A stretch of DNA of 64,000 nucleotides, taken from the NCBI GenBank assembly GCA_963978545.1, contig CAXBTE010000022.1, positions 58,001-122,000 of the forward strand. Reading direction: 5' to 3'. The DNA comes from Linyphia triangularis. Taxonomy: Eukaryota; Arthropoda; Arachnida; Araneae; Linyphiidae. A model generated the notes under the pieces. It was not told the origin of the DNA and did not search any database. It saw only the letters and a list, made by a program, of their open reading frames with translations. The position numbers and the translations under genes are program-made. How positions within the stretch are numbered: the first letter of the stretch is position 1; every line of letters starts with the position of its first letter. Of this stretch, positions 1 through 11,844 are shown piece after piece.

Positions 1-195
1 TTGTTGATATTTGTGCCGATTTTCAGAGTTGTGACTATGTGGGAAGTAGGATATTCGAATGTCCCCCGTTTGGAACGTTTAACCCCTTTTCGACCCCTTA
101 AAGTGGGTTAATCGAGATCGGAATAGCTTACTTTTTCTATTTTTACCATTGTTGACATTTGTGCCGATTTTCAGAGTTGTGACTATGTGGGAAGT
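1..195 (+). repeat. Partial tandem repeat, 148-bp period
   Basis: The first 47 bases recur at 149-195 with one visible mismatch (TTGTTGATATTTG versus TTGTTGACATTTG). The intervening DNA is unique here. This is the edge of a short tandem repeat or a terminal repeat of an element that continues left of the window. No coding content is seen. Confidence 0.7.
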
Positions 196-206
196 GAGAG
201 AATTAG

Positions 207-226
207 TGATGAGTGAGTGAGTGAGG
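207..226 (+). repeat. GTGA microsatellite
   Basis: A short run of GTGA/GAGT tetranucleotide repeats directly follows the second copy of the 148-bp repeat. Confidence 0.7.
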
Positions 227-737
227 GCTTTGCCTTATATATATAGAGATTGTCCAAAATATTGCCAACTGACTATTTTTTTTTTTTTAAATTATTTAAA
301 TATAAAAACGAAAATGGCAAATTACTCGAATCCATTGCAAATATAAGTGGCCAGTATTAAGTGTAATAAAAAGCTGTGCGGTTATCTTTAGCCTTTGTTT
401 ATACATTTTTCTTCTCACATTGTCATATTAAGCAATCAAAATTTCTGATGTATTATAAATTTCTTTGATTATTGGAAACGTGCATCTCTTTCTCGAGCAT
501 TGAGTTTCTTTCTTAGAAACGCAAAGCTATATGATAGGATTTTAAAACTCGGATGTCCAATAAATATCCAGCGTTTGCTAGAGATTTTGCATTGCAGAAT
601 TAAGTAATGCTGTGTTTAAATTCTTGGCAGGTTTTATATCAAAATTATATGAAGTTTTTGCTTCAAAACACTGAAGGCACATTGTTCAAAATGCAACAGG
701 AATGACGACAATCATCCTCGTTTGCACATCGAGTATA
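227..737. other. AT-rich stretch, no feature recognised
   Basis: No ORF, RNA gene or repeat was recognised. Part of it may be a diverged leftward extension of flank module copy A, because weak matches to about 10640-10720 are visible. Confidence 0.5.
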
Positions 738-2815
738 CTTAATTTGATTTCTTAATAAATGTAATTTTTTTTATTAAAAATGGCTTTTGTTTCTTATTTA
801 AATGTTTTTCTAAAGCACGTGTGTTATTAGTGTTAGTAAATGTGCACTGTAACATCTAATACGCTTTATAGGGCTACACTCTGCCGATTAGCGACGTATT
901 GGAAATGGAGTTCGGATATCCATTTATTGTAAATGTTTCCTACATAATACCATTTCAAACTAATTTGCTCAAACATTGTCATAAATCACTCAATACTCTA
1001 CGCTTTTTTAATGAACTTTGCTCATGTTTTTTTTTTCATAGTTTCTGAGAGAGAATATATAACTTCGGTAAATCACCACTAGGGAGGTAGCAAATTGCCG
1101 AATTCTCCTTTTCAACATGTTACATCACTATACTTGCATCATTACTCTACTCACAACCATTGTAAAGTTATTTTACTTTTCCAAACTTAAGTTTGCTCCC
1201 TGCATATCGTAACAAGTTTACATTTGTGCAAAAAACAAATAACTTCCTCACATAAATTCATTTTAGTTTCTTGTTTTTCAAAATACCTTTTGAGTTGCAA
1301 AACAGCTCTCATGAACAACTTCCTGCAAATTGTTCAAGTTATAAACTCAAGTTAAATAATGTATTTTCTGCAATGTAGCAACTGTAACAGAAAGTTATAA
1401 TATGTGAAACAGCATTTAGTCTTACATCACATTATTTTCTATTTTTTTTTCTTATCCCAAGAAAAACGTATTTGAATGTAAAGAAATATTCACGGAACTT
1501 TTTAAGTACTAATATTTTTCTTAAGGAGCTCATCCATTCAACATCAGTACTGATTTCAAAATTTAATTCCATCCAAATTACACAAATGAGAAATTTTTGA
1601 TTTTCAAAAACTTTTTTCAATGCTAGAAGAGTAAGACTGTCTAGTGAAAATCATGTACCGAAACTAATTTGAACTCTGATATATAAATTGATTTTTCGAA
1701 AAATAATTTGATTTCGAAAAATAATTTTTGTTACATGCCCACGTTGCCATGCAGCCTTAAATATTATAAAATTTCAAATTCGGGCTTTTAAATCTTATGC
1801 GAATGCATTGTTGGAAGCTTTGTATACAATCAGTTAGATTAGATCACTCTTGGTTTCAGAAAATTCAGTGTTGTTGCATTTTCACATTGTAAACTTCTAA
1901 CAATGAAGTAAAATATATGTTTGAAAACCATTATTGCGAAATAGCTAATTTCGACGCCATTTTGAGAAAAAACTGACCGCACAGTTTATTCAAGACTTTT
2001 CTTATTTTTAAAAGTGATTTAATTGAAAGGAGAGGCGTGCACTTTTGCTTTGGTATATAATATTTAACAAGCTGTTAGTGTATTTTAATAATATTCAGCT
2101 TCACTTGAAAACTAAAATATTATTATAAATTCTTGATTATAATTCCTTGAGAACTGCAGTATTCAAGTTCTTTAAATCATTGTATTGTAATTATCATATA
2201 TTTTAACTAATTTTTCCAAACCATATAACATTACAACTTTTTTACATTTTTTTTTTTCTTTTAACCTATTGATTACCATCCATTCCTAGAACATTTCGTT
2301 TAGTTTTAATATAGTTTCTCTTAATTATGTTACTTTTATTGCATTTAACTACAGCTGCATTTTAATAAAAATTATTATCCATATGATTAATTTTGATTTG
2401 CTTTTCTCAAATTCAAACATTATTTTTTTTCCACAGTGTCCTTATTGAAAATTATGCAGTATCAAGATTGATGAACATCGTTTCCATGTTTTAGAAACCT
2501 CTTTCTACTTAATTATTCAAGTTAACTTAAATGTTCAGTGACGAGGGTATGAATATTTTATTATTTTCTATGAGTTTTCAGAATCATCAAACCAAATGGG
2601 GATTAACAAATAATATTTAAGTTTTAAGTCTCAACCATTGATGTCGAACATGCACTTAATGTAGTTTTCCCTGTTTTATTATAAATTTTATCTCTCCATT
2701 TACGCAAGGTCTTTCTGAAAATAATCCCTAACTTTGAATGACATAAGAGCTAAACAGTAAAAAGAGACATGTTATAAGGAAGGTATAAAAGGTATGGAAT
2801 TATAAATATACGGGC
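738..2815 (+). repeat. Flank module copy A (diverged segmental repeat)
   Basis: This segment aligns by eye with copy B (10728-10919 plus 12850 to about 14620). Shared landmarks, in order, are the GCTACACTCTG segment near 870 and 10853, the GTTTCTGAGAGAGAA segment near 1041 and 12945, the CATTTCGACGCCATTTTG segment near 1950 and 13705, and the AAAAGGTATGGAATTA segment near 2787 and 14602. It has many substitutions and indels, so it is an old duplication. It has no long ORF. It lacks the 1.9-kb hAT-like insertion of copy B and therefore serves as the empty site for it. Similarity stops near 2815, whereas copies B and C continue for another 1.4 kb. Confidence 0.75.
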
Positions 2816-2989
2816 ATTTTAACCATAATTTTAACTTTTAGGTAAGGGAAATTTTGGAAAAGAAAACGTAACAAATTAACATAAAATGTATATGAAAATG
2901 CTTATTAAGGTTTCAAGATTACTAAAAAATAGTCAGCAGTGATCGTTTTTAAAGGAATTTTATTATAATGATTAAATATATTTATTTTT

Positions 2990-5281
2990 TGTTTCTAATT
3001 TTCCTTACCGTCCCCATGATATTTATGTTCAACAACATGTTACATTATGTAAAATTTTCACTCATTATGCTTAATATCGGTGACCCTACAATGCTAAGAC
3101 ACAGCAAACCTATAATCAACAGCATTGTGAAAGGATTTTTCTGTTAGCTATGCCGAAATGTTACAATTTAACTATTTTTTTGTATTTTGCGTTCATACTT
3201 TTAACTTTATACCTACAGAAAGTAGACTGAAGACACAACAATTTTGAAATATACTTGCTGGGCTTTTAGAAAATGTATTAATTATATCAGCAGACAAATT
3301 TGAAGACATTTACTGAAAGTTTTACTGTCAGGGACGGTAATGAAAGCGAAGGGACGGTAAGGAGAACACAGAGATATGTTATAAGTAATAGAAAAATAAT
3401 CACTAAATTAGATTTAGTTAAGTATTTGGATCTAAATGTATTGTAAAAACAAAGTTTTCTTCTTAAAATAGCTGCTGAAACAGTTTTTCATAGCTCTTGA
3501 CATTGTTTATGCACAAAAATCGGGGTGATATTGAATGCGGCAGATCTTCATTTCTTGACAATATTTTTGTCACTTGCAGGCTGTGGCGACCTTCTGTTAG
3601 TGTCTAAAAGAATTTGTCGCCAGAGCGATGCATTTACATAACAGGATATTGCATCAGTTTCCAATTTTTCTACAATTCCGGAATACCATGAGTTGTCGTA
3701 ACATACAGCAACCCAGTCTCCTTTTAAAACTTTATCAGGTTTTCCAGTCTCTTGATTAACTGGAGTGTTGGGACCACCATTTTGTGGTCCATCATCTTTG
3801 TGAGAAGAGGCTGTTTTCTTATGACAAGTTGGGATACTGTTAAAGTCCCGTGTGATGGATTTGATTGAAATTTTTTTACATTTTACTCCTTCACAAGCAA
3901 AACATGAAACAGTGCGGAGACCAAGATGATTTGGAGAAGTGGAACTCCATACAATATGCCTTAACTTCATTGTATATGGTATTGGTTTCAAATTTTGTAT
4001 CAACAACTTCAATGTCTTTAATGAATATTTGAAACAATTTAACTTTAAGCTGCGAATTTTTCAAAGCTATGTATAAAGTCTAAGCATCCGTAATCTATGT
4101 GAAATGTGCTATAAACTGGTCTGTCTTTTCTTTGAGCTACCCTCCAAAACCATCAGCAGAACTTTAGAACTCAGTGAAGTTCAATGTGGCTTCTTTAAAA
4201 CCCAGTTCTTGAACAAAATGTGTAAGCAAGCACAAGTTCGTTTTATTTTTGTACTATGTTGTTGGGCCATCGCTTTGTAAATGATAGTTATTAATATACG
4301 TGGCCATATCTTTTGTATCATATCTAAAACTGATATAAGATGTTCCCAAACGGCATTCGAGTCATGACGTAGATTTTCTTAGTTGAAAATTGAATATATC
4401 AACTTCAATACTAGATTTCTTCTTCATTAATCTTTTACACTAGTTCTTTTTGTATTCTTATTTCCTTTATTATCTATTGCCTGCTGCCTTAATGCCAATG
4501 CTGCTTTGTTTTCTTCTTTATGTTTAAGTTTTAATTCTTTGTATCTGTGATGTAACAGAAGTAGCTAAGGAATCACCTGATTTTCAACTGATCTCCATTG
4601 TTTAATCTATAAATAAGTCAAAGCAACTTATTAGTAAACAAAAATCAAAATTTTTGTAAAGATGCAAGCACTCTGTTAAAAACGAAATTTAAAATAATCG
4701 ATTTCAGATTAAGATGTTGTTTTTGAAAGTTACAGTATTCATTAATCATCCATTTCATATTCATGATTTTAAATTGTCCTAATGGCGTTTTGAATTGTTT
4801 ACTAGATTACGAATAAAAGCAAAACATAGGAAGGACGTTTGTTATACAAAGCAGTAAATAGTTACTATGCACTTAAGTTTTTTTTTAGTTATTACAAATT
4901 TTACAAAATTTTTTCTTCATCATACCTATAATTACCAAAAATTGTAAAGTAATGAAAAAAAAATTAAATAATATATATTTTGATATTTCTAAAAATTCAT
5001 TTTAAATATAAAATCCTTTATCCCCCTACCACACCAATTCTAATATAATTCATAATTCATTACTGGCCCCAATGATATCCTTACTGTTCCTTTCAATTGT
5101 AAAATGCAACTGGGACGGTAAGGAAAATTGTCCTTTCTTCTAAGCCTTCACCATGTTAGATCTATCTATAACCGCATGGTACTTGATTTTTTCACACCTT
5201 CCACCTACGTTAAACCATACAACATAAAAAGTTTCAACTTACCTATCAAAGTTTCAAAATAATCCTTGGGGACGGTAAGCT
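2990..5281. mobile_element. Putative element bounded by inverted GGGACGGTAA motifs
   Basis: TTACCGTCCC at 3005 lies in inverted orientation to GGGACGGTAA at 3331, 3351, 5112 and 5269. A longer match is visible between the reverse complement of about 2993-3015 and about 5111-5129 (GGGACGGTAAGGAAAATT). The motif does not appear elsewhere in the window. The interval starts shortly after similarity between flank modules A and B ends, which fits an insertion, and it encloses the 3548-4012 ORF. No target-site duplication was identified and the superfamily is unknown. It could instead be a set of short repeats in unique DNA. Confidence 0.4.
3548..4012 (-). pseudogene. 154-codon ORF with a GDWVAV-YD-WYSGIVE motif, probably element-associated
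   Basis: This is the longest ORF in the window. The N-terminal third contains a CFACEGVKCK stretch, a possible metal-binding or cysteine-rich remnant. Residues about 98-116 read KGDWVAVCYDNSWYSGIVE, a pattern like the beta-barrel core of Tudor/SH3-like modules and of short C-terminal domains in animal proteins found near transposons; this resemblance is from memory and was not searched. The last 24 residues look frame-shifted or non-homologous. No upstream exon, promoter or poly(A) signal was established. The ORF sits inside the GGGACGGTAA-bounded interval, so an element-borne or decayed gene is the best reading. A chance ORF is less likely given its length in DNA this AT-rich. Confidence 0.4.
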
Positions 5282-5666
5282 GACCAATAAAGCCACCCAG
5301 CCGATGTATTGTAATGCTTCAGCTTGTCAGTTGCCAATATGTATAAATTCTGTCGAATAAGACTTACCATGCGAAAAGTATCTACGTAATCTTTTCTTAA
5401 GGGGAGTCGGAGTTGAAGAACGTCAAAAAATCAACTTTGAGATTAATATTGTAAAACAAACTAAAAACAATTTTGAATTCGATGGTGTAAAAAGTTTTAA
5501 TCTCGCTAAGTAGAAAATTTTACTAAGCAGAAATTTTTTTAAATCTGAAAAAAAAAAATCCCTCGACAACTTTAACTTGAATTCCGAACATAATATTCAA
5601 TTTTGAGATTTAAAGTTGATAGATAAAAATATTTTTAATAATTCGTAAATGAGTATATAATAAATA
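5282..5666. other. AT-rich stretch, no feature recognised
   Basis: This stretch lies between the GGGACGGTAA-bounded interval and the fold-back element. It contains short A runs and no ORF that stands out. Confidence 0.5.
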
Positions 5667-7212
5667 CACTGTCTACCAATAAGTATTTGGACACCCATTC
5701 AAATGAGGATATCTTCTCAGTGGAGAAGCATAGACACATGAAATTCACATAGCAAAGACATCTTTTTGTAACATATCTATAAGTAAAACAACTCAGTCGC
5801 AAATTGAAATGCAAAGTGTACTGTGGGGGCATATGCAAAAGAATGGAGTACCATTAGTGTGCAGTTGTACAGATGCATTTACTTTAAAAATCGCGCAAGT
5901 CACGGGGTTGACTTTTAGTGTGAGATATAATCTCCCCTGTCATCAGTGTTTACTTGGCAATGTATTCTCATACTTAACATGAGTTTCTTGATGAATTCTA
6001 GTTACTAAATGGTTCGTAACATGTTTTGAACAGTTTGCAGGTCATAGAAAGTTCCCAATATATTAAATCTTTACACAATGCATATCGTAGAAGCATCCCA
6101 CACATGCTTACTGAAATTTAGATTAGAGGAGTAATCTAGCTTACTTATAGTCGCAATATTGATATTTTTAAAAGTTTATACAAGGCAAAAGTGGAATAAA
6201 ATTTACCATAAGTATCAATAAACATGGTTTAAAAACCGACTTTTCACCATTAACGATTTGCCTAGATCAAGTTAACTTAATTTCAATGAAAGAGTCGAAT
6301 TTAATTATCTTTTGAGCTCTTGGGGAACTTATTAAACCAATTCAACATATGGCACCCAAAGACCAAATCTTTTAAACATCAGATACTGTTTACAGAAAAT
6401 AATTTTTTCAATCTTATGAGGGATATTCGACATCAGATGATCTGTAGAAACGATGGGAACATATTTCATGGTAAATGCCAATTCAAGTTAACGATTTGGT
6501 GGAAAAAGAGTTTTGGTCTTTGCGTTCAATATGTTGAAATTGTTTAATAAGCTTCCCAACAGCGCAAAACATAATTAAGTCCCACTTTTTCACAGTAAAT
6601 GCGTTACCTTGATCTAGACAAGTCTTTAATTGTGAAATATCAGTTTCTAAATCGTGTTTATTGAAGGTTATGGTAAATTTAATCCCACTTTTGCTTTGGA
6701 AAAATAATTACAAAATATTAATATCACCCCTATAAGTAAACCAGACCACTCCTCTAATCCAAATTTCATCAAGCATGTGTGGGACGCTTCTACGATATGC
6801 ATTGTGTAAAAATTTAATGTATTGGGAACTTTCCATCACTTGCAAACAGTTCAAAAGGTGGGAAGAACAATTTAGCCACTAGAATTCATCAAGAAACTCA
6901 TGTTAAGTATAAGAATACAGTGCCAAGTAAACACTGATGACAGGGGAGATCATATCTCACACTAAAAGTCACCTCCGTGAGTTGCATGATTTTTAATATA
7001 AATGCATCTGTACAATTGCACACTAATGGTACTCCATTCTTTTGCATATGCTCACAGTGAACACTTTGCATTTCAATATGCGACTGAGTTGTTTTAGTTA
7101 TAGATATGTTGCATAAAGATGTCCTCTTGATGTGAATTGAAGGTGTCTATGCTGCCCCCTGAGAAGATGTCCTCATTTGAATGGTTGTTCAAATACTTAA
7201 TGGTAGATAATG
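5667..7212. mobile_element. Fold-back (near-palindromic) Tc1/mariner-like element
   Basis: The left end CACTGTCTACCAATAAGTAT matches the reverse complement of the right end CATTATCTACCATTAAGTAT. The arms then continue as an imperfect inverted repeat for roughly 700 bp each. Examples are CATATGCAAAAGAATGGAGT near 5830 against its complement near 7030, ACACTGATGACAGGGGAGA near 6933 against its complement near 5935, and ATGCATATCGTAGAAGC near 6077 against its complement near 6787. The termini resemble the AAGTATTTGGACA ends common in Tc1/mariner elements (established knowledge). A TA precedes the left end, while the right side has CA, so the TA duplication is imperfect. No transposase is visible, and the 75-codon ORF at 6320-6547 straddles the centre and is probably incidental. 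Confidence 0.7.
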
Positions 7213-7289
7213 CAGTTCATCTTCAAAAATCCATTCGAGATGTTTTATTAGAAACTTTCTTTTAAATCTGCTTTTCTTGAGAAAATGCA

Positions 7290-7690
7290 GTGTAGAAACA
7301 ATATCTGAATACTAGCTTCCAGCAATAAAGTAAAATGTTTAAAAAAAACCCCCACCCCATTATTGCATTCTTTTTCAGTTCTACACCATCTTGAAAAAAA
7401 CTAGGACTGGCAAATTAAGAAGAACTTTTTTCTGTATGAAAAGTGTTAAGAAGAAATAAAACGCACTCCTTTTTGCTTTGGTACGTAATGTTCACTTGTA
7501 TATTGAATATTAAAACTACTTTTCCTATTTCCAGATATTATTTTAGTCTGTCTTTAAAGGTCGAATTTTGAAAACGATTGGTTATAAATTCGTAAAAAAT
7601 TTCAATTAGCTAGATTTTAAATATCATTGTATATATTTTTTGTAGATATTATGTTATGATGACTTATTATCTGACTAATTTTTTTTTTAC
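7290..7690 (+). repeat. Diverged partial copy of flank module
   Basis: It shares the order of landmarks seen near 1860-2215: an ACTAGCTTCCAGCAATAAAG segment, CACCATCTTGAAAAAAACT, then TTTTGCTTTGGTACGTAATGTT near 7470. It is much more diverged than copies A, B and C. No ORF. Confidence 0.5.
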
Positions 7691-8804
7691 ACTTGGTTAA
7701 GTTTAAATGAAAAAATCCCCTAGAAGACTTTATGGGCACAGATAAGGATGTTTCTACCATAAAAAATGGTTGTTATTCAATTAGGGTAGTAGTTTATACC
7801 CATTAGTATGATTTTTTTTTATTATTTAAGCAAGATTGACGGATCACCACTTTTGTAGCCATACATAAAAAAATAACTATTAGTTTTTACATTACTAAAT
7901 CAAACAAGACTCAAGAGCAGGCAAGAAGTGGCTAAAAATTTCATTGATATGTTTTCTTAATCTTAAAAACACAATCCACTCTTAAATTAAACTAGACGTA
8001 ACCCTGAAACATATAAATGGATATTATTGGAAAGATAATAATGTACCATATTGAAACAAATGTCACCAAAAATTGTTAATTATGTTTTTATTTCAAATTT
8101 ATTTTGTCACTTCTGTGGGGGATATGTCATTCATTTGACGTTTCTTTTCTTTCTCTCTTCTTTCTTCGTCTGGAAACAAAGAGTAAAGTTTCTAGGGAGG
8201 GCGTCTCTGAATCCCGAAAGACCAGGCGGAGCCTGTTTTAAAGACAGAAAATAAAACACCATGTGTTTGAAATCATTCTTTTTTAAAGTTGAACTTTAAT
8301 TATAATAACCCCGGAGTGATAATATATAAGTCCAACTACCAAAATGCTGTAAAAAAAAAATCAATCTTCACCAGAATCACCTAAACTTTGACATAAATAT
8401 ACGGGAAGAAGAAGGAAAGAGATACGGCATAAAAAAATAATTGATTGAAAGAGTATTTTTTCCACATGTTTTTTTCTTCTTCTCTCCTTCGAGTATATAA
8501 TACATGTCAAATTTCAAGTAATTCTGACCAGAGTTTCTTTATAGCCCTGTATTAAAAAAACATTTGTAAAATTTTATATGTGTTCTAATTGATACATCAG
8601 ATAATTTTATTTCGATGTCCAAGATCGATTCCGGAAAACAACATTTCCAACAAACCCGATTTGCATACAAATTTTCCAAGCTTTCAAATGCAGGTTTATG
8701 AACAAGAAAAGTTGGTAATTCAAAATCAATTTCGAACTATTTATTGGAAACATTGTCCACAATAATGAAATTAAAATAACCAATGGGATCTAAAAAATTC
8801 AGTG
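7691..8804. other. No feature recognised
   Basis: AT-rich DNA with one locally GC-richer patch around 8190-8240. The 67-codon ORF at 8051-8254 covers this patch but shows no recognisable domain. No splice-compatible gene model is evident. Confidence 0.5.
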
Positions 8805-9170
8805 TTATAACAATCTCTGATTACTATTTTCCAACAATGGAGTGAAGTATAATTGAAAACCATTATTGCAATTTTACTCATTTCGACGCCATTTTGAACA
8901 AAAATTGATCGCACACAATAGCGGATGACTTTTCTTATTTTTAAAAGTGTTTTAAATAAATAAAAGACTTGTATTTTCGCTTTGGTACGTAATGTTTACT
9001 TGTATATTCAATGGCAAAAACATGTTTCATGTTTTCAGGGTTTTCGATAATATTTCAAACTTATTTAAAAGCAAAATTTTAAATACATCTTTCGATTATA
9101 ATATCATGAGAAGTACAGCTCTGTAAATTCTACATCTTTGTATTTGCCGTTTGCTTTCTAATTTTGCCTT
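8805..9170 (+). repeat. Partial copy of flank module
   Basis: It contains the same core as copies A, B and C: TTCCAACAATGGAGTGAAGT, CATTTCGACGCCATTTTGAA, CTTATTTTTAAAAGTG, and GCTTTGGTACGTAATGTTTA, followed by the region corresponding to about 2080-2180 of copy A. No ORF. Confidence 0.6.
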
Positions 9171-10727
9171 ATCGTGTAGTTACTTTTTACTGTGCATTTT
9201 TATTCACAATCAGTTTTTACTTAACTTAATTGATTCCAATTATGCTTTGTTTTAGAATTTCTTTATGTTATTTTCATATAATATTTTTTTTAGAGTTCTT
9301 ACAATTTCATATATATTCATAACCAAGCAAACGTTATTACTTGTAATTTTAATGTAGACCAGCAATTAATTGAATATCAAAGTATGAAAATCTAGGGTGA
9401 AAAATTAAGTATTCTCGTTTTTTTTAAACGTTTACAAAAAGTCAATATATGAATATTATATAATTAATGGCATTTAAATCAATTTATTATCACTATAGTT
9501 TCTTCATAAAAAAAATAGCATATTTGAAATATTCCAAGCATGAAATTTCACTGATAGTTTTTGTAATTTTGTAAATTGAAAGTAAAGGTTATATACGGTT
9601 ATGAGAGTAAGGTTATGAATATTGTCAATTTTGGATGCCATTTCTAAGAATTCTAGAAATGGTGAAATTCACTCAAGATGTAAGCTTTAACATGTATTCT
9701 TCTCTATTTAAGTAAAATCAAGTTATTTGAATTAAGTTCAAATCAATTTTTTTTATTTTTTATTTTTTATGCTGTAATTCTTTTCATAGCCTTGTTTCAC
9801 AAATTGAATATAAATTAAGGTTAATAATGGAATAATCTGCTAAAAAATTCTACATTTTGAATATTTTGCCTTCTAATACTCCTTTAGGGTTGGTCAATAA
9901 AAATATCGATAGCTTAAATTTGCAATGGATCATTGCTGTGAACAATTGTACCAATTTTCAACATCCTGGGAACATGGGAAATAGTACACGGAGAAATTCT
10001 ATACTTAGAAAGTTTTCCCCTTATTCCACCCACTTAGAATTCGTTTAATAAAAACAGGATAGTGTAATATGGCTCTGCAGGACCTCAGAATATTTGTACT
10101 AAGTTTCTTCGATATGACTGAGTAGTAAGAAGTGTTAATGTGGATATTCAAAATTTAAATTTCTGAAGTTTCTTCAATCTTTTAAAATTATTTATATTAA
10201 CTTTGATTTTGTCTGTTTGTGTATGTGTATAGCGAGATAATCTCCTGAAGGCTTGGAACTGCCTCTAAAATGCCGCTTATACACACGTTTAAATTATCAT
10301 TCGTCAGAACCATGTACCAAACCACAGTCAAACATACACAATTCTTTAATAACTGAAAACTTCCCCGGTTAAGTTTGGTGACGTATGATAAAAGAAACTC
10401 GCTATTTTGATAATTTTAAATCCTTTACATCAACTTTAGGCTATATATGCGTAAAAAGTGGAAAAACAATTATCTTTAATACAGATTTCGCTTCCATTTA
10501 GACGACCTATCAAAGACTGTTATTTCTGTGTTTTATTTACAAGAAAAGGATAATATAAGAATTATATATTTAATCATTATTAATTCATTAATCAATTCAA
10601 TTACAAGATCTGAAATGTTTATTTAATTTTACGAAAAACCTTTTGTGAAATGAAACATGATGTATAACAAGATATATATCGAGTGCCAAGTTGTATCGTT
10701 GCCGATGGTGGATATATCCATTATACT
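9171..10727. other. AT-rich intergenic DNA, no feature recognised
   Basis: No repeat shared with the rest of the window was identified. The 63-codon ORF at 9857-10048 has no recognisable domain or neighbours and is probably chance. Confidence 0.5.
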
Positions 10728-10919
10728 GAATTTGATTTTCATTACAAATTGTCCTTTTTTTTTATTCAAATGGCTTTAAATGTTTACCTCGAGCACATGT
10801 ATTATTTGTGTTGGTAAATGTGCATTGTAATGTTTAATACTCTTTACAGTGCTACACTCTGACACGCGATTAGTGACATATTGGAACTGGAGTTTGGTAT
10901 CCTTTTACGTTTCAGTTGC

Positions 10920-10927
10920 AGTGTTTC
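10920..10927 (+). repeat. Left target-site duplication of hAT-like element
   Basis: AGTGTTTC directly precedes the element's terminal CAGGGCCGG. The right counterpart is AGTGTTTA (7 of 8 identical). The uninterrupted copy A carries AATGTTTCCTACAT at the equivalent place, so the duplication belongs to the insertion. Confidence 0.75.
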
Positions 10928-11003
10928 CAGGGCCGGTTTTAGACTTGATAAGGCCCTAAGCTATTTGAGATATGGGGCCCTTCATAAGTCCAGATATTAT
11001 ATG

Positions 11004-11282
11004 TCAGTGCCAAGTATGATTCCTTGCTGTTGAATCTTCTGTGCATGCACTACTCTCTGGTTTATAAATCTTAATATTTGTTGATGTAGATTCTATACAA
11101 CTAGATGTACCAGGTTCTGTATCAGGAATAGGATGAATATCCCGTGACTGACTCACTATGGTAGAGGTTTTGGTTCATCAGGCCCCTAAGCTATCTTTGT
11201 TATTGTTAAGAAAATTTATAAATTTGTTAACTTGCTAAGCTCTTCAGCTCTCTGCTTCTTCTTCCTCTTTTGAGCTGAACTT
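11004..11282 (-). pseudogene. Decayed hAT transposase N-terminal fragment
   Basis: Read on the minus strand from about 11282, the sequence encodes SSAQKRKKKQRAEELSKL and then stops. A second open stretch from about 11150 down to a TGA at 11004-11006 encodes a Ser/Thr/Pro-rich linker (begins SQSRDIHPIPDTEPGTSS). The basic KRKKK-EEL-KL pattern is typical of the N-terminus of animal hAT/ZMYM-like transposases; this is from memory. The BED finger, RNase H-like core and dimerisation domain are missing. Confidence 0.5.
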
Positions 11283-11577
11283 TTATAACTTCTGATATAT
11301 ATATTGCAAGCTGTGGCAGAATATATAATATAACTATAACAACTTCTTTGATGGGCCACTGAAATTGTTCACGTTAACCGAGTTTTGTGCTAAACAAATA
11401 AATAACGTTAAGTTTTAAGTATGGGGAACTACTTTTACTTCGTGTTTAAAGGAATTCATTTTAAGCGATTTCCCGTTAACGGGGTTTGACCGGATTTATT
11501 TGAAAAGGGCAGGGGCCATTGTTCACTTTAAGGGGTGGAAAAGTTTCACAAAAAATGACTCGGGTCTAAAACTGCAT

Positions 11578-11585
11578 ACAACAGT
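11578..11585 (+). repeat. Left target-site duplication of nested MITE
   Basis: ACAACAGT is repeated perfectly at 11837-11844 on the other side of the nested element. Confidence 0.85.
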
Positions 11586-11836
11586 CAGGCGTGTAGCCAG
11601 GGGGTGGGATATGGGGATATCCCCTCCCGAAATTTGTCAGTTTGCTATAGCTCAAAAATCGTAGGACTCATCATGTTTAAATTGGTAAATTTATTAAAAA
11701 CGATCTTAAATGTCTAAAACCCTATTATCTTGATATTAAGTACAGGCAGCACTGATAACAAAATAAAATTGTTATGATTTGTCAACTTAAAATTTCATAT
11801 CCCCTCCAGAAAAAAATCTCTTGCTATACGCCACTG
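11586..11836. mobile_element. Nested 251-bp hAT-type MITE
   Basis: It starts CAGGCGTGTAGCCAGG and ends so that its reverse complement starts CAGTGGCGTATAGC, a well-known hAT-type terminal sequence. Sub-terminal ATATCCCCTCC blocks occur at both ends. It is flanked by a perfect 8-bp duplication and has no coding capacity. It lies inside the larger hAT-like element and so is the younger insertion. Confidence 0.85.
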
Positions 11837-11844
11837 ACAACAGT
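11837..11844 (+). repeat. Right target-site duplication of nested MITE
   Basis: ACAACAGT is identical to 11578-11585. Confidence 0.85.

Noticed and set aside
5635..6547. ORFs 5635-5838 and 6320-6547 as genes
   Set aside because: They lie within or across the arms of the fold-back element and show no domain.
8190..8254. GC-richer patch as a tRNA or other RNA gene
   Set aside because: No cloverleaf or known RNA consensus could be drawn by eye.
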